Assembly: GCA_902362975.1 (NCBI GenBank)
Contig: CABIYO010000003.1
Coordinates: forward strand, 1-64,000
DNA from: Caryophanales bacterium
GTDB lineage: Bacteria; Bacillota; Bacilli; Exiguobacteriales; Exiguobacteriaceae
DNA: 64,000 bases
Direction of reading: 5' to 3'
Shown here: positions 8,297 through 18,104 of the stretch, piece after piece
Position numbering within the stretch: position 1 is the first letter of the stretch
Layout of the letters: each line of letters opens with the position of its first letter
Notes under the pieces: generated by a model
Database searches by the model: none
The model's input: only the letters and a program-made list of their open reading frames with translations
What the model was told of the DNA's origin: nothing
Made by a program: the position numbers and the translations under genes

Positions 8297-8324
8297 AAAA
8301 AAAGGCTAGGCTGAGTCGCCTAGC
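8297..8324 (-). terminator. Minus-strand intrinsic terminator
   Basis: The arms GCTAGGC (8305-8311) and GCCTAGC (8318-8324) flank a six-base loop. Read on the minus strand the hairpin is followed by CC and seven T residues (8297-8303). There is no T-run on the plus strand. No minus-strand gene lies upstream, which points to a short non-coding transcript. Confidence 0.6.
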
Positions 8325-8395
8325 GGAATCAGGGGGGAATACTTGAAGTCTTGCTTGATTTGTATTTACCCCGCACTTCGACTTTAAAACATACC
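8297..8395 (-). ncRNA. Candidate small RNA upstream of the S1-domain gene
   Basis: A minus-strand terminator at 8297-8324 has no coding sequence to serve. About 90 bases upstream on that strand there is a possible extended -10 box, TGGTATGTT. The putative RNA would contain an unpaired C-run (six C residues at 8332-8337 on the complement), similar in style to C-rich regulatory RNAs of Bacillales. No conserved family is recognised. This is inference from terminator placement. Confidence 0.3.
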
Positions 8396-8449
8396 AACAC
8401 GTCAAAAATAATCTTTTTTACTAAATTCTACACTTTATCGAAAAAAGTA

Positions 8450-8461
8450 TGTTATAGTAAG
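8450..8461 (+). promoter_or_regulatory. Promoter of the S1-domain gene
   Basis: TGTTATAGT is an extended -10 element (TG, one base, TATAGT) about 35 bases before the start codon at 8492. No good -35 hexamer is present, which is typical of extended -10 promoters. Confidence 0.5.
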
Positions 8462-8491
8462 TTGATGAATTTAGCATAGGAGTTGTTTGTA

Positions 8492-8884
8492 ATGGCAAAA
8501 TACGAAAAAGATCAAGTATTAACAGGTAAAGTAACAGGAATCCAACCTTTCGGTGCTTTCGTAGCACTCGACGATGAGACTCAAGGTCTTGTACACATTT
8601 CAGAAATCTCACACGACTACGTAAAAGACGTAAACGATTACGTTCAAGTTGGTCAAGAAGTTGAAGTGAAAATCCTTGAAGTGGACGAAGCTTCTAAAAA
8701 AATCAAGCTTTCAATGAAAGCGACTCAAGAAGCTCCAAAACGCGAGAAGTCTGCGAAGCCAGCTCGTCGTGCGCCACGCCGCAACGAAGCATCTTCAAAC
8801 TTCAAGCAAGAAGAAGCTCCAGGATTCACAGTCCTCAAAGACAAACTTGAAGACTGGATTAAAAACACAAACTTCAAGAAGTAA
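8492..8884 (+). CDS. yugI: S1 RNA-binding domain protein, YugI/GSP13-like
   Basis: This 130-residue protein has one S1 domain over about residues 7-75: VLTGKVTGIQPFGAFVALDD, then GLVHISEISHDYVKDV, then VKILEVDEASKKIKLSMK. A basic and Lys/Arg-rich linker and a C-terminal helix follow. It matches general stress protein 13 (YugI) in length and order. It probably binds RNA or ribosomes. The start at 8492 follows AGGAG. It is monocistronic, with an extended -10 promoter upstream and a strong terminator downstream. Codon use is strongly biased, suggesting high expression. Confidence 0.9.
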   Translation: MAKYEKDQVLTGKVTGIQPFGAFVALDDETQGLVHISEISHDYVKDVNDYVQVGQEVEVKILEVDEASKKIKLSMKATQEAPKREKSAKPARRAPRRNEASSNFKQEEAPGFTVLKDKLEDWIKNTNFKK

Positions 8885-8892
8885 GTGTTTCA

Positions 8893-8926
8893 AGGTGGCC
8901 CGTTCCAAACGGGTCACCTTTTTTTG
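8893..8926 (+). terminator. Terminator of the S1-domain gene
   Basis: GGTGGCCCGTT pairs with AACGGGTCACC around a four-base loop, followed by seven T residues. Confidence 0.9.
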
Positions 8927-8984
8927 TTTTACAGGAATCGGTGGGACGTATGACGAAACTGTAAACCGAATAGGAGGAGATCAT

Positions 8985-9976
8985 ATGAAGATTGGCATCA
9001 TCGGAACGGGGGGGATTGTGACGAGTGCCCATATCCCGAATTATGTCAAAGCAGGGATGGATGTGGTAGCGGTCATGAACCGAACACGGGCAAACGGGGA
9101 ACGTGTCGCCCGGCAGTTCGGCATCCCGAACGTTTATGAGAATGTCGAGGAGATGCTCAAGCACGAACAGCTCGATGCGGTCAGTATTTGTACACCAAAC
9201 GCCTTACGTAAAGAGCAAGTGCTGCTTGCGCTTGAAGCAGGATGTCACGTTCTCTGTGAGAAACCACCCGGTATCTCGGAGAATGAGGCAGTTGAGATGT
9301 TAGAAGCGGCAAAACGAGCCGGAAAACATTGCATTACGGATTCCATTACCGACATCGTGCGGATACGGTTCTGTTGAGGCGAATGATTGACGCAAGAGAA
9401 CTCGGAGACATCTATGCAGCGACGGCGTTCTCCCTTCGTCGACGAGGCATTCCAGGATGGGGCGTGTTCACGAACAAAGAACTGCAAGGCGGGGGCGCCC
9501 TGCTCGACATCGGTGTACATATGTTAGACCTGGCGCTTCATTTGATGGGATACCCGAAACCGAGAGAGGTCGTTGGTCATGTCGGTCAGTATTTAGGGAA
9601 TCGTCCGGGGGTCGGCTTGTTAGGGGAATGGGACGCAAGTTCGCTTACAGTCGAGGATACTGCGAGAGCGATGGTCACGTTTGAAAACGGAGCATCCTTA
9701 TTGCTCGACGTCAGCTATATGGCCAATATCGAAGAGAAAGATACGATGCGTGTGAAATGTCGCGGCACGAACGCCGGAGCCAGTCTGTTCCCGCTCATGC
9801 TTCATACGGAGAAATATGGGGCATTGTTTGACGAGCAACCTGCTTATTTGACTCAATCCGATCCGTATGAGCGGAAAATCCAACTCTTCCTTGAGGCCTG
9901 TCGAGAAGAGCCGAGCTATCGTCAAGCGGAGGAAGCGGTCATACTCCATCGGATCATCGATCACATCTACGCATAA
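8985..9976 (+). pseudogene. Gfo/Idh/MocA family dehydrogenase with a frameshift
   Basis: The reading frame from 8985 gives a Rossmann N-terminus (KIGIIGTGGI, SICTPN, CEKPPG, the family's NAD and EKP signatures) up to about 9327. The continuation is in another frame from about 9330 to 9976, starting YGFHYRHRADTVLLRRM and including a GGGALLDIGVHMLD segment that completes the C-terminal sheet domain. The junction falls inside the conserved GFHYR motif and needs one missing base. Both halves look undecayed, so this is either a recent mutation or a sequencing error. It would be an NAD(P)-dependent sugar or inositol-type oxidoreductase of about 330 residues. The start follows AGGAGG. Confidence 0.85.
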
Positions 9977-10058
9977 GCACGATACTTTTCATTCCGTGAA
10001 AACAGGGTATATAGTGTAGGTGTTACATATTTATATGTTTATATGAGGAGGATGACTT

Positions 10059-11222
10059 ATGCACAACTTTGAATACAAAAACCCGACAAAACTAATTTTT
10101 GGGACACATCAGATCGAAAAATTAGCAGGAGAACTCGAAGCGCTCGACGCGAAAAAAGTGATGCTCGTCTATGGTGGCGGAAGCATCAAAAAGAACGGGA
10201 CGTACGATGAAGTCGTGGCCGAGCTTGAAAAAGCAGGCATCTCATACGTAGACTTCTCAGGTGTTGAACCGAATCCACGGATTGAGACGGTACGTCGTGC
10301 TGTGAAATTTGCGCGTGAAGAGGACGTTGACACCTTGCTTGCTGTCGGTGGCGGTTCGGTCATCGACTGTACAAAACTCATCTCGGTGGCGATTCCTTAT
10401 GAAGGGGACGCATGGGACATCGTGCTTCGTGAACATATCCCGACAGAGGCAGTACCGTTCGGGACAGTCCTTACACTCGCTGCGACAGGGTCAGAGATGA
10501 ACTCGGGTTCGGTCATCACGAACTGGGAAACACAAGAGAAGTTTGGATGGGGTCACCCGCTCGTTTTCCCGACATTCTCGATTCTTGATCCACGTTACAC
10601 GGTCTCCGTTCCAAAAGATCAGACAGTCTACGGAATCGTCGACATGATGAGCCACTGTTTCGAACAATACTTCCACCCGAACCATGCACCGGTACAGGAA
10701 CGTATGACAGAAGGGGTATTAAAAGCAGTCGTTGAATCGGCACCGAAACTCGTGAACGATTTAGAGAACGTAGACCTTCGTGCCATCATCATGTTCGCGG
10801 GTACGATGGCATTGAACGGTGTCCTTCAAATGGGTGCAACGGGTGACTGGGCATCGCACAATATCGAACACGCCGTATCAGCCGTACATGACATCCCGCA
10901 TGCTGGGGGCCTCGCGATCCTCTTCCCACGTTGGATGGAACATGTGTTGGATGAAGACAGTGCGGCTCGCTTTGCTCGACTCGGTATGGAAGTGTTCGAT
11001 GTGGAGCCAGGCGCAACGGATTTAGAGACAGGGAAGCGTACAATCGAGGCCATCCGTGCGTTCTTCGATCAACTCGGTGCACCGAACTCGCTTCGTGACT
11101 ACAATATCGATGAGTCGACATTCGATGCGATTCTTGATTCTGCGATGAAACGTGGTCCATTTGGTCGTTTCCGTACGCTCGAACGGGAAGACGTCGCGCA
11201 TATTCTCGAACTAAGTAAATAA
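10059..11222 (+). CDS. yugJ: Iron-containing alcohol dehydrogenase, YugJ/YugK-like
   Basis: This 387-residue family III alcohol dehydrogenase is similar to NADH-dependent butanol dehydrogenases. Visible are the NAD-binding GGGS and [25 protein letters not shown], and the metal ligands in [11 protein letters not shown] and in [20 protein letters not shown]. The start at 10059 follows TGAGGAGGAT. It stands between the yugI-like gene and pgi as in B. subtilis, where two paralogues, yugJ and yugK, are present; only one is found here. A possible -10 box, TATAGT, lies about 50 bases upstream. The physiological substrate is unknown. Confidence 0.93.
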   Translation: MHNFEYKNPTKLIFGTHQIEKLAGELEALDAKKVMLVYGGGSIKKNGTYDEVVAELEKAGISYVDFSGVEPNPRIETVRRAVKFAREEDVDTLLAVGGGSVIDCTKLISVAIPYEGDAWDIVLREHIPTEAVPFGTVLTLAATGSEMNSGSVITNWETQEKFGWGHPLVFPTFSILDPRYTVSVPKDQTVYGIVDMMSHCFEQYFHPNHAPVQERMTEGVLKAVVESAPKLVNDLENVDLRAIIMFAGTMALNGVLQMGATGDWASHNIEHAVSAVHDIPHAGGLAILFPRWMEHVLDEDSAARFARLGMEVFDVEPGATDLETGKRTIEAIRAFFDQLGAPNSLRDYNIDESTFDAILDSAMKRGPFGRFRTLEREDVAHILELSK

Positions 11223-11328
11223 GGCGATTTCTTGCCTATTTTGCAATAATGATTGAACGAATCTAGACTTTCCGTTTATGATGGGTCATGTATGGCTCTT
11301 TTACGAGCGATTTAAAGGAGGAAATGAC

Positions 11329-12681
11329 ATGTCAACTGTACGTTTCGATTATTCAAATGCGCTCTCATTCGTAGGGAAGCATGAAGTCGACCAAATGCAA
11401 GAAACGGTAAAAACTCTTCACTCGGTGATTCACGAGCGGAGCGGTGCCGGAAGTGATTTTCTTGGGTGGGTCGACCTTCCGACCGAATACGATCAAGATG
11501 AGTTTGCACGAATCAAAGCTGCGGCGGAACGAATTCGCGAGAATTCTGATGTTCTCGTCGTCGTCGGAATCGGAGGATCTTATCTCGGTGCCCGTGCAGC
11601 AATCGAAATGCTTCAACATTCGTTCTTCAACGTATTGTCAAAAGAAGAGCGCAAGGCGCCGCAAGTATTCTATGCGGGCCACAACATCTCTTCAACGTAT
11701 ATGAAAGAGTTGCTTCAAGTGCTTGAAGGGAAAGACGTCTCAATCAACGTCATCTCGAAATCAGGAACGACGACAGAACCTGCGATTGCATTCCGTGTCC
11801 TCAAGCAATTCATGGAAGACAAGTATGGTCAAGACGGAGCGCGTAAGCGGATCTATGCGACGACAGACCGTGCCCGTGGCGCCCTCAAGACGCTCGCGGA
11901 CGCTGAAGGTTACGAGACGTTCGTTATTCCAGATGACGTCGGTGGACGCTTCTCTGTCCTCACACCGGTCGGACTTCTTCCGATTGCCGCTGCAGGAATC
12001 GATATCGATGCTTTGATGGAAGGAGCACGCGATGCACAAAACGCCTACAGCTCGCCAGAATTGGCTGAGAACGAAGCGTATCAGTATGCGGTCGTACGTA
12101 ATGCTCTCTATGCGAAAGGTAAATCGATTGAGATGCTCGTCAACTATGAACCAGCGCTTCACTACGTGTCTGAGTGGTGGAAACAGCTTTACGGAGAATC
12201 AGAAGGGAAGGACAACAAAGGGATCTTCCCTGCGGCTGTCGACTTCTCGACAGATCTTCACTCGATGGGTCAATACATTCAAGAAGGTCGTCGTGACTTG
12301 TTCGAGACAGTCATCCGTGTGAAAGAAGTTCGTCACACAATGAACGTCCCAGAAGACGCACAAGACTTGGATGGCTTGAACTTCCTCGCAGGCGAAACGA
12401 TCCAGTTTGTGAACGACAAGGCGACAGAAGGGACGCTCCTCGCGCATACAGATGGCGACGTACCGAACCTTGTCGTCGAATTGCCAGAGATGACACCGTA
12501 CCACCTCGGTTACTTGTTTTACTTCTTCGAGAAAGCATGTGCGATGAGCGGATACATCCTCGGGGTGAACCCGTTCAACCAGCCAGGCGTCGAAGCATAC
12601 AAAGCGAACATGTTCGCACTACTCGGTAAACCAGGATATGAAGAACAAAAAGCAGAACTCGAAAAACGCTTGAATCAATAA
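11329..12681 (+). CDS. pgi: Glucose-6-phosphate isomerase
   Basis: This 450-residue enzyme interconverts glucose 6-phosphate and fructose 6-phosphate. Signatures are [44 protein letters not shown] and the C-terminal [12 protein letters not shown] motif. The Glu in [13 protein letters not shown] and the Lys near the end fit the active site. The start at 11329 follows AAAGGAGG; an upstream in-frame ATG at 11278 has no ribosome binding site. Gene order after the yugJ-like gene matches B. subtilis. It is closed by its own terminator. Confidence 0.97.
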   Translation: MSTVRFDYSNALSFVGKHEVDQMQETVKTLHSVIHERSGAGSDFLGWVDLPTEYDQDEFARIKAAAERIRENSDVLVVVGIGGSYLGARAAIEMLQHSFFNVLSKEERKAPQVFYAGHNISSTYMKELLQVLEGKDVSINVISKSGTTTEPAIAFRVLKQFMEDKYGQDGARKRIYATTDRARGALKTLADAEGYETFVIPDDVGGRFSVLTPVGLLPIAAAGIDIDALMEGARDAQNAYSSPELAENEAYQYAVVRNALYAKGKSIEMLVNYEPALHYVSEWWKQLYGESEGKDNKGIFPAAVDFSTDLHSMGQYIQEGRRDLFETVIRVKEVRHTMNVPEDAQDLDGLNFLAGETIQFVNDKATEGTLLAHTDGDVPNLVVELPEMTPYHLGYLFYFFEKACAMSGYILGVNPFNQPGVEAYKANMFALLGKPGYEEQKAELEKRLNQ

Positions 12682-12688
12682 GAAAACG

Positions 12689-12718
12689 AATCGGTCCGCG
12701 CGTCGGACCGATTTTTTT
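12689..12718 (+). terminator. pgi terminator
   Basis: AATCGGTCCG pairs with CGGACCGATT around a four-base loop and is followed by a T-run. Confidence 0.9.
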
Positions 12719-12780
12719 GTTTGAAACTGGGTGCAGACAAGGTAAAGTGAGAGTAGACAGGGGAAAGAAAGGGATGGACT

Positions 12781-13254
12781 ATGAAGACATTCAAGGATTA
12801 CTATCATAATCAAGTCGAGTTAAGCTTCACCCATTATCCGTTCTCAGACACGCCGCTCCACGTCTGGGTCGTCGCCCGTTACAAGGACAAATGGGTATTG
12901 ACGAAGCATAAACAACGCGGGCTCGAGTTCCCGGGCGGGAAAGTCGAGCCAGGCGAACATGAGGATGCCGCAGCCATCCGGGAAGTATATGAAGAAACCG
13001 GAGGCGTCGTCAAGACGTTACGATATATGGGACAATATCGTGTGCTCGGTCGAGGTGACACCGTCATCAAAAACATCTATTTTGCGGAGATTGAACGATT
13101 CGAAGATCATCCCGCGGTTGACGAGACGGATGGGGCCGTCTTAATCGATGTCTTGCCGGACAATCTACTACGGAATCCACGTTACAGCTTTATGATGAAG
13201 GACCGTGTCTTACCAGAAACGATGAGGGTGCTCCATGAGCAACAACTGGTTTGA
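12781..13254 (+). CDS. ytkD: Nudix hydrolase YtkD
   Basis: This 157-residue nucleoside triphosphate pyrophosphohydrolase carries a complete Nudix box at about residues 50-73: GGKVEPGEHEDAAAIREVYE followed by ETGG. The N-terminal motif HVWVVARYKDKWVLTKHK and overall length match B. subtilis YtkD, which acts on oxidised and normal NTPs. The start at 12781 follows AAAGGGATGG. The downstream hydrolase gene starts 20 bases inside it, so the two are co-transcribed. Placement next to ytmA- and pckA-like genes agrees with Bacillus order. Confidence 0.88.
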   Translation: MKTFKDYYHNQVELSFTHYPFSDTPLHVWVVARYKDKWVLTKHKQRGLEFPGGKVEPGEHEDAAAIREVYEETGGVVKTLRYMGQYRVLGRGDTVIKNIYFAEIERFEDHPAVDETDGAVLIDVLPDNLLRNPRYSFMMKDRVLPETMRVLHEQQLV

Positions 13255-13999
13255 CCGAATCGACGTGTTGCCACCATACGCCGGTTACCGGGTGACGCGT
13301 GGGTGGTACACAACGAATGATGGGGAAGAGGTTGTCGCCTATTCGATTGAACCGAAACGGTCGAATGGACAGGTGTTGATGTACTTACGAGGGGGAACGG
13401 CACGAATCGGGGACGTTCGGTTACCACGCCTCATGCAATTTGCGGCCCGCGGTTTTCACGTGGTGGCCCCGGTTTATCGAGGTAATCACGGGGGCACGGG
13501 AAAAGAGGACTTCGGTGGAGAAGATTTGGAGGACGTACTCTCGCTCTATGATCGTGTCCAAACGAGCGGACGACCGATTCATGCGCTCGGTTTTTCACGC
13601 GGCGGAATGATGGCACTCTCTCTCGCATCTGAACGCCCGGTCACCACCGTCACCTCATGGGCCGGTGTGACTAATCTAGAGTGGACGTATGAAGAGCAAC
13701 GCTCGATGCGGAAGATGTTACGTCGCATGACGGGGGGAGACCCCGAATCGGCAGAAACAGCATATACAGAACGTTCTCCACTTTATAAGGAATGGGATGC
13801 CCCAACGCTGATCATCCATGGGACAGATGACGAGCAGGTCCGTTTGCGCCATGCGATGGCAGTCGCCGAGAAGTTAGGGGAGCAGGCCGAGTTTTGGGTG
13901 CTTCCGTTCGGACACCAACTCCCGTTTTGGGATAAATGGGAGACGACCGAACAAGCGATGGAATGGATGTTACGACAAGTAAAAGAGGCTGGGACATAA
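13235..13999 (+). CDS. ytmA: Alpha/beta hydrolase, YtmA-like (S9 peptidase fold)
   Basis: This 254-residue hydrolase shows a complete catalytic triad: Ser in GFSRGGMM (about residue 117), Asp in HGTDDEQV and His in PFGHQLPF. The oxyanion region is YLRGGTARIG. Its closest style is the prolyl-oligopeptidase-like hydrolase YtmA, whose substrate is unknown. It overlaps ytkD by 20 bases. The last four codons (KEAGT region) and the TAA are contributed by the outer end of the repeat cassette at 13985, so its natural C-terminus has been replaced or trimmed by that element. Confidence 0.88.
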   Translation: MSNNWFDRIDVLPPYAGYRVTRGWYTTNDGEEVVAYSIEPKRSNGQVLMYLRGGTARIGDVRLPRLMQFAARGFHVVAPVYRGNHGGTGKEDFGGEDLEDVLSLYDRVQTSGRPIHALGFSRGGMMALSLASERPVTTVTSWAGVTNLEWTYEEQRSMRKMLRRMTGGDPESAETAYTERSPLYKEWDAPTLIIHGTDDEQVRLRHAMAVAEKLGEQAEFWVLPFGHQLPFWDKWETTEQAMEWMLRQVKEAGT

Positions 14000-14182
14000 C
14001 CCAGTAGATTTATAAGACAGAGGTCTCCGTGAGCGACTTGTTCGCTCACGGGGGCCTCTGTCACTTTTATGGGTTCGTGCATTTCGGACTAAACAGAAAA
14101 GAAGGGGTCCGGCCACCGAAAATCGGTGACCGGACCCCTCTTTTTATCAAAAATTTTTAAAGCGCCTAGTTATGTCCCAGCC
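13985..14182. repeat. Repeated bidirectional terminator cassette, copy 3
   Basis: This 198-base complete copy has ends GAGGCTGGGACATAAC (13985-14000) and GTTATGTCCCAGCC (14169-14182). Hairpin B lies at about 14020-14056 and hairpin A at about 14105-14145, with T-runs on both sides. It sits exactly between convergent genes: the left end encodes the stop of the ytmA-like gene, and the right end is 9 bases past the pckA stop. It is in the same orientation as copy 1 and opposite to copy 2. Confidence 0.92.
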
Positions 14183-14191
14183 ACTTTCGTA

Positions 14192-15763
14192 TTAGATGAC
14201 CCGTGGACCGGCTGCGATGACCGATTCACTTGCTTTCGTGAACCGTGTGAAGTTCTCTTTAAACTTCATTGCGAGTGCTTTCGCCTCGACGTCGTAGCGA
14301 GCTGGGTCGCTCCACGTGTCACGTGGATTGAGCACGTTACTCGGTACGCCTTCGATGGCTACTGGGATTTCGACGTTGAAAATGTCATGTTTCATCGTCT
14401 CGACGTCACGAAGTTGACCGTTGACTGCGGCGTTAACCATCGCACGCGTGTACGCGAGTTTCATACGCGAACCTTCACCGTATGCACCGCCAGTCCAACC
14501 TGTGTTGACGAGGTAGACATCTACGTCGTGTTCCTCGATCAATTTACCAAGCATATCCGCGTAACGCTCTGGAGCGAGTGGAAGGAAAGGTGAACCGAAG
14601 CAAGTCGAGAAGGTCGCCTGTGGTTCTGTGACACCGCGCTCCGTGCCAGCAAGTTTTGACGTATAACCCGACAAGAAGTGGTACATCGCCTGTTCTTTCG
14701 TCAGTTTGCTGATCGGAGGCAAGACGCCATAGGCATCTGCCGTCAAGAAGACGATCGTATTCGGATGACCGGCGCGTGATGGGATCATCGCATTGTCGAT
14801 GAACTCGATTGGATATGCCGCACGCGTGTTTTCCGTCAAGGAAATATTTTTATAGTCTGGTGTGCGATCTTCATTCAACACGACGTTTTCAATCAATGAA
14901 CCGAAGCGAATCGCATCATAGATTTGCGGTTCGTTCTCACGAGACAAGTTGATCGTCTTCGCGTAACAACCGCCTTCGATGTTGAAGATCCCGTCTTTTG
15001 ACCATCCATGTTCGTCGTCTCCAATCAGGTGACGCTCAGGGTCAGCCGAGAGCGTTGTCTTCCCAGTGCCCGACAATCCGAAGAAGAGTGCCGTTTCGTT
15101 CTCATCGTTGGCGTTTGCCGAACAGTGCATCGATAACACGTTCTGCTCGGGTAGCAAGAAGTTCATGACGGAGAAGATCGATTTTTTAATTTCGCCACCG
15201 TATTCTGTTCCCCCGATCAGAATCGTGCGCTTGGCGAATGAGACGAGAATGAACGTCTCAGAGTTCGTACCATCGACCGCAGGGTCTGCTTTATAGCTCG
15301 GTGCATAAATGACCGTGAACGGGTCGAACGCACCTTTCGTCGGCCATTCGCGTAAGAACATTTGTTTGGCGAACAGACTGTGCCACGCATACTCCGTAAT
15401 GGCACGGACAGGCAACGTATAATGTTCATCTGCACCAACGGATGCTTCTAGATAATACAGCTTATCCTTCTTTTCTAAATGGTCGAGTACTTTGTCGAGA
15501 AGTGCTGAAAACTTCTCTTCTGCGATCGGTTGGTTCACTTTACCCCAATCGACGAGGTTGTTGCTGACTTCATCTTGTACGACGAATTTGTCTTTCGGTG
15601 ACCGTCCAGTAAAAGCACCGGTGCTGACAGATAATGCCCCGTCTTTTGTCAGTACACCTTCGCCATTTTGAATGGCTTCTTCCACCAGCTCTGGAACCGT
15701 CAAGTTCCGTAACATGTCGGCACCATTAATTAATTCTTCGATTTTCAGGAGCGTTGTCGCCAT
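14192..15763 (-). CDS. pckA: Phosphoenolpyruvate carboxykinase (ATP)
   Basis: This 523-residue gluconeogenic enzyme converts oxaloacetate and ATP to phosphoenolpyruvate. Motifs are [27 protein letters not shown], the kinase P-loop [19 protein letters not shown] and [12 protein letters not shown]. The ATG at 15763 is preferred: AAAGGTGG lies eight bases upstream, while an in-frame GTG at 15775 overlaps that site. It is convergent with the ytmA-like gene and divergent from metK, as in B. subtilis. A strong cre-like site about 130 bases upstream suggests control by CcpA, which is encoded in this window. Confidence 0.97.
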   Translation of the reverse strand: MATTLLKIEELINGADMLRNLTVPELVEEAIQNGEGVLTKDGALSVSTGAFTGRSPKDKFVVQDEVSNNLVDWGKVNQPIAEEKFSALLDKVLDHLEKKDKLYYLEASVGADEHYTLPVRAITEYAWHSLFAKQMFLREWPTKGAFDPFTVIYAPSYKADPAVDGTNSETFILVSFAKRTILIGGTEYGGEIKKSIFSVMNFLLPEQNVLSMHCSANANDENETALFFGLSGTGKTTLSADPERHLIGDDEHGWSKDGIFNIEGGCYAKTINLSRENEPQIYDAIRFGSLIENVVLNEDRTPDYKNISLTENTRAAYPIEFIDNAMIPSRAGHPNTIVFLTADAYGVLPPISKLTKEQAMYHFLSGYTSKLAGTERGVTEPQATFSTCFGSPFLPLAPERYADMLGKLIEEHDVDVYLVNTGWTGGAYGEGSRMKLAYTRAMVNAAVNGQLRDVETMKHDIFNVEIPVAIEGVPSNVLNPRDTWSDPARYDVEAKALAMKFKENFTRFTKASESVIAAGPRVI

Positions 15764-15891
15764 CCTGAATCCCACCTTTCCCCTAAATAGATGTGGATGA
15801 AATCCGCATACTTACGCGATTACGATTAATCAGTATGACGTTTTTAATTATATGTGACACACTAATTAAACACAAGCGTTTCCTCTCTCTA

Positions 15892-15905
15892 AGTAAGCGC
15901 TTTCT
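15892..15905. promoter_or_regulatory. cre-like CcpA site upstream of pckA
   Basis: AGTAAGCGCTTTCT agrees with the cre consensus TGWAANCGNTNWCA at 12 of 14 positions, including the whole AAGCGCTTTC core. It lies between pckA and the metK leader, about 130 bases from the pckA start. Confidence 0.6.
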
Positions 15906-16038
15906 TACAAGGTCATTTTATCACATTCTCTTATCATAAGGTGTTAAAAAACAGAAACGAAATTAAAAATGTTTGATGATTCACAAACAGAAATGTTTTG
16001 CAACTCAGTGAAAACTTTTATGAATTCGTCCGATTCCC

Positions 16039-16067
16039 TTGACATAATCGAGTGTCATTTATATGAT
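16039..16067 (+). promoter_or_regulatory. metK promoter
   Basis: TTGACA (16039-16044) and TATGAT (16062-16067) are separated by 17 bases, directly ahead of the S-box leader. Confidence 0.8.
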
Positions 16068-16084
16068 GGTTTTCGTAACGGATA

Positions 16085-16260
16085 CTCTTATTCTGAGCGG
16101 TGGAGGGAACAAGGCCCTACGAAGCCCAGCAACCGTCCGACATGAAGTCTTGTGCGGAAAAGGTGCTATCCTGAAGCGAAGCAATTAGCTTCGAACGATA
16201 AGAGGGTAAGGAAGAACGATTCAACCTTTCCCCATGTATGTCATCGGGGGAGGTTTTTTT
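16085..16260 (+). promoter_or_regulatory. SAM-I (S-box) riboswitch with terminator
   Basis: The aptamer is closed by CTCTTAT (16085-16091) and ATAAGAG (16198-16204). Between them are the conserved parts GAGCGGTGGAGGGA, GGCCCTACGAAGCCC, AGCAACC and AAGGTGCTA. A terminator follows at 16223-16260: AACCTTTCCCC pairs with the GGGGGAGGTT arm, then seven T residues. High S-adenosylmethionine should end transcription before metK, giving feedback on its own synthesis. Confidence 0.96.
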
Positions 16261-16336
16261 CATTACCGTCCCAAAGCAACGCGTAAGGGGAACGAGTACC
16301 GTCCACATAATGCCCTTATTATAGGAGGTTTTTTGA

Positions 16337-17545
16337 ATGTCAAAATTGAACCGTCGACTTTTTACTTCAGAGTCGGTTACTGAAGGACATCCAGACAAAA
16401 TTTGTGATCAGATTTCTGACTCCATCTTGGATGCCATTTTAGCGGAAGACCCGAATGCCCGTGTTGCGGCAGAAACATCTGTCACAACAGGTCTTGTACT
16501 CGTAGCTGGTGAAATCACAACGTCAACTTACGTGGATATCCCGAAAGTTGTCCGTGAAACAATCCGCGAGATTGGATACACACGTGCGAAATACGGATTC
16601 GATGCTGAAACGTGTGCGGTCTTGACGTCGATTGATGAGCAATCGGTAGACATCGCGCAAGGGGTTGACCAAGCACTTGAAGCACGTGAAGGTCAGATGA
16701 CTGAAGAGGAACTCGATGCAATCGGTGCAGGAGACCAAGGTCTCATGTTCGGCTATGCAACAAACGAGACACCTGAACTCATGCCACTTCCGATCTCGTT
16801 GGCACATAAGTTGTCACGTCGTCTTGCTGAAGTACGCAAGAACGGTACGCTCGAGTACCTTCGTCCGGACGGGAAGACGCAAGTAACGATCGAGTATGAT
16901 GAGGACAACAACCCTGTTCGCATCGATACGATCGTTATTTCGACACAACATGCTGAAGAGATCACGCTTGAGCAAATTCAAGAAGACTTGAAAAAACATG
17001 TCATCGAGGCAGTCATTCCGGCTGAACTCATCGATGCTGAAACAAAATACTTCATCAACCCGACTGGTCGCTTCGTAATTGGTGGACCACAAGGGGATGC
17101 AGGTTTGACAGGACGTAAGATCATCGTCGATACGTACGGTGGATACGCTCGTCACGGTGGCGGCGCATTCTCTGGTAAAGATCCTACAAAAGTTGACCGC
17201 TCAGCGGCATATGCAGCTCGCTATGTAGCGAAAAACATCGTTGCAGCAGGACTTGCAGATAAAGCGGAAGTTCAACTTGCGTACGCAATCGGTGTTGCAC
17301 ACCCAGTATCGATCGCTGTCGATACGTTCGGCACAGGTAAATTGAGCGAAACGGAACTCGTTGAACTCGTTCGTGAGAACTTTGATCTCCGTCCGGCAGG
17401 CATCATCAAGATGCTCGACCTTCGTCGCCCAATCTACAAACAAACGGCAGCATACGGGCACTTCGGTCGTACAGACATCGAACTCCCATGGGAGCAAGCA
17501 GATAAAGCAGCCATTCTTGAAGAAGGCGCGAAACGTTTCGCGTAA
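16337..17545 (+). CDS. metK: S-adenosylmethionine synthetase
   Basis: This 402-residue enzyme makes S-adenosylmethionine from methionine and ATP. It shows [20 protein letters not shown] at the N-terminus, [12 protein letters not shown], the P-loop-like [19 protein letters not shown] and [18 protein letters not shown]. The start at 16337 follows AGGAGG. It is preceded by a SAM-I riboswitch and followed by a bidirectional terminator shared with the convergent YtxH-like gene. Codon use indicates high expression. Confidence 0.98.
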   Translation: MSKLNRRLFTSESVTEGHPDKICDQISDSILDAILAEDPNARVAAETSVTTGLVLVAGEITTSTYVDIPKVVRETIREIGYTRAKYGFDAETCAVLTSIDEQSVDIAQGVDQALEAREGQMTEEELDAIGAGDQGLMFGYATNETPELMPLPISLAHKLSRRLAEVRKNGTLEYLRPDGKTQVTIEYDEDNNPVRIDTIVISTQHAEEITLEQIQEDLKKHVIEAVIPAELIDAETKYFINPTGRFVIGGPQGDAGLTGRKIIVDTYGGYARHGGGAFSGKDPTKVDRSAAYAARYVAKNIVAAGLADKAEVQLAYAIGVAHPVSIAVDTFGTGKLSETELVELVRENFDLRPAGIIKMLDLRRPIYKQTAAYGHFGRTDIELPWEQADKAAILEEGAKRFA

Positions 17546-17550
17546 TCATC

Positions 17551-17585
17551 AAACACGACCTTTCCGCGGAAAGGTCGTGTTTTTA
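17551..17585. terminator. Bidirectional terminator between metK and the YtxH-like gene
   Basis: CACGACCTTTCC pairs with GGAAAGGTCGTG around a CG centre, with AAA before and TTTTT after. It serves metK on the plus strand and the convergent gene on the minus strand. Confidence 0.9.
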
Positions 17586-18104
17586 CGTTGTCGGAGGTGT
17601 CTGTTTATTTGAATCGGACGAAGAATCAGTTGTCGTCGTATCTTGTCCAAGCGCAGTATCCTTCGCTTCGATGACTCTCTCCCCGATGTCCTGTAAGTCC
17701 GACTTGGCCTCTTGGACCGTCTCGACGATTTTTGTGACGTCCTCTTTCACGGTATCGACTTCCCCGACGACTTTTTCGTATACGTTTTGGACGTCTGTGG
17801 AGACTTCTTGAATCTTTGTCGAGGCCGACTTCACTTGTTCAATGACTTGAGACGCCTTGCCGGCAGGATCTTGTTTCACTTCATTGACGAGACCCCCGAC
17901 CGACGATTTCGCATTCGAGAGGGATTGCTTTGTCTGCTCCCGGTTCGAGGAGCTAAGTAAGGCGAGTAGACCACCGACGAGTGCACCGAGCAACATCCCG
18001 GTCACGACACTGATTTTTGGACTTTCCCCGTCCAATTGATCAAATTGACGGTTCGGGTTGGCTGTCTGTTCTACTTTCGGATCATGTTCTTGTCTAGGTT
18101 CCAT
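17583..18104 (-). CDS. YtxH-like membrane-anchored coiled-coil protein
   Basis: This 173-residue protein has a charged N-terminus, one Gly-rich membrane segment (about residues 33-52, VVTGMLLGALVGGLLALLSS) and a long helical tail rich in Lys, Glu, Val and Thr, with a Ser/Thr-rich end. This is the architecture of the YtxH/GvpP-like family, and a second member lies at 53173 in this window. Function is unknown; such proteins are often stress-linked in Bacillus. The start at 18104 follows AAGGAG. It is convergent with metK. Confidence 0.7.
   Translation of the reverse strand: MEPRQEHDPKVEQTANPNRQFDQLDGESPKISVVTGMLLGALVGGLLALLSSSNREQTKQSLSNAKSSVGGLVNEVKQDPAGKASQVIEQVKSASTKIQEVSTDVQNVYEKVVGEVDTVKEDVTKIVETVQEAKSDLQDIGERVIEAKDTALGQDTTTTDSSSDSNKQTPPTT

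Noticed and set aside
8297..8324. Plus-strand terminator for the siderophore gene remnant
   Set aside because: The T-run is only on the minus strand; the plus-strand side reads CGGAATC.
14126..14593. A 155-codon plus-strand frame starting in terminator cassette 3
   Set aside because: It lies opposite pckA and begins inside a hairpin; it is a shadow.
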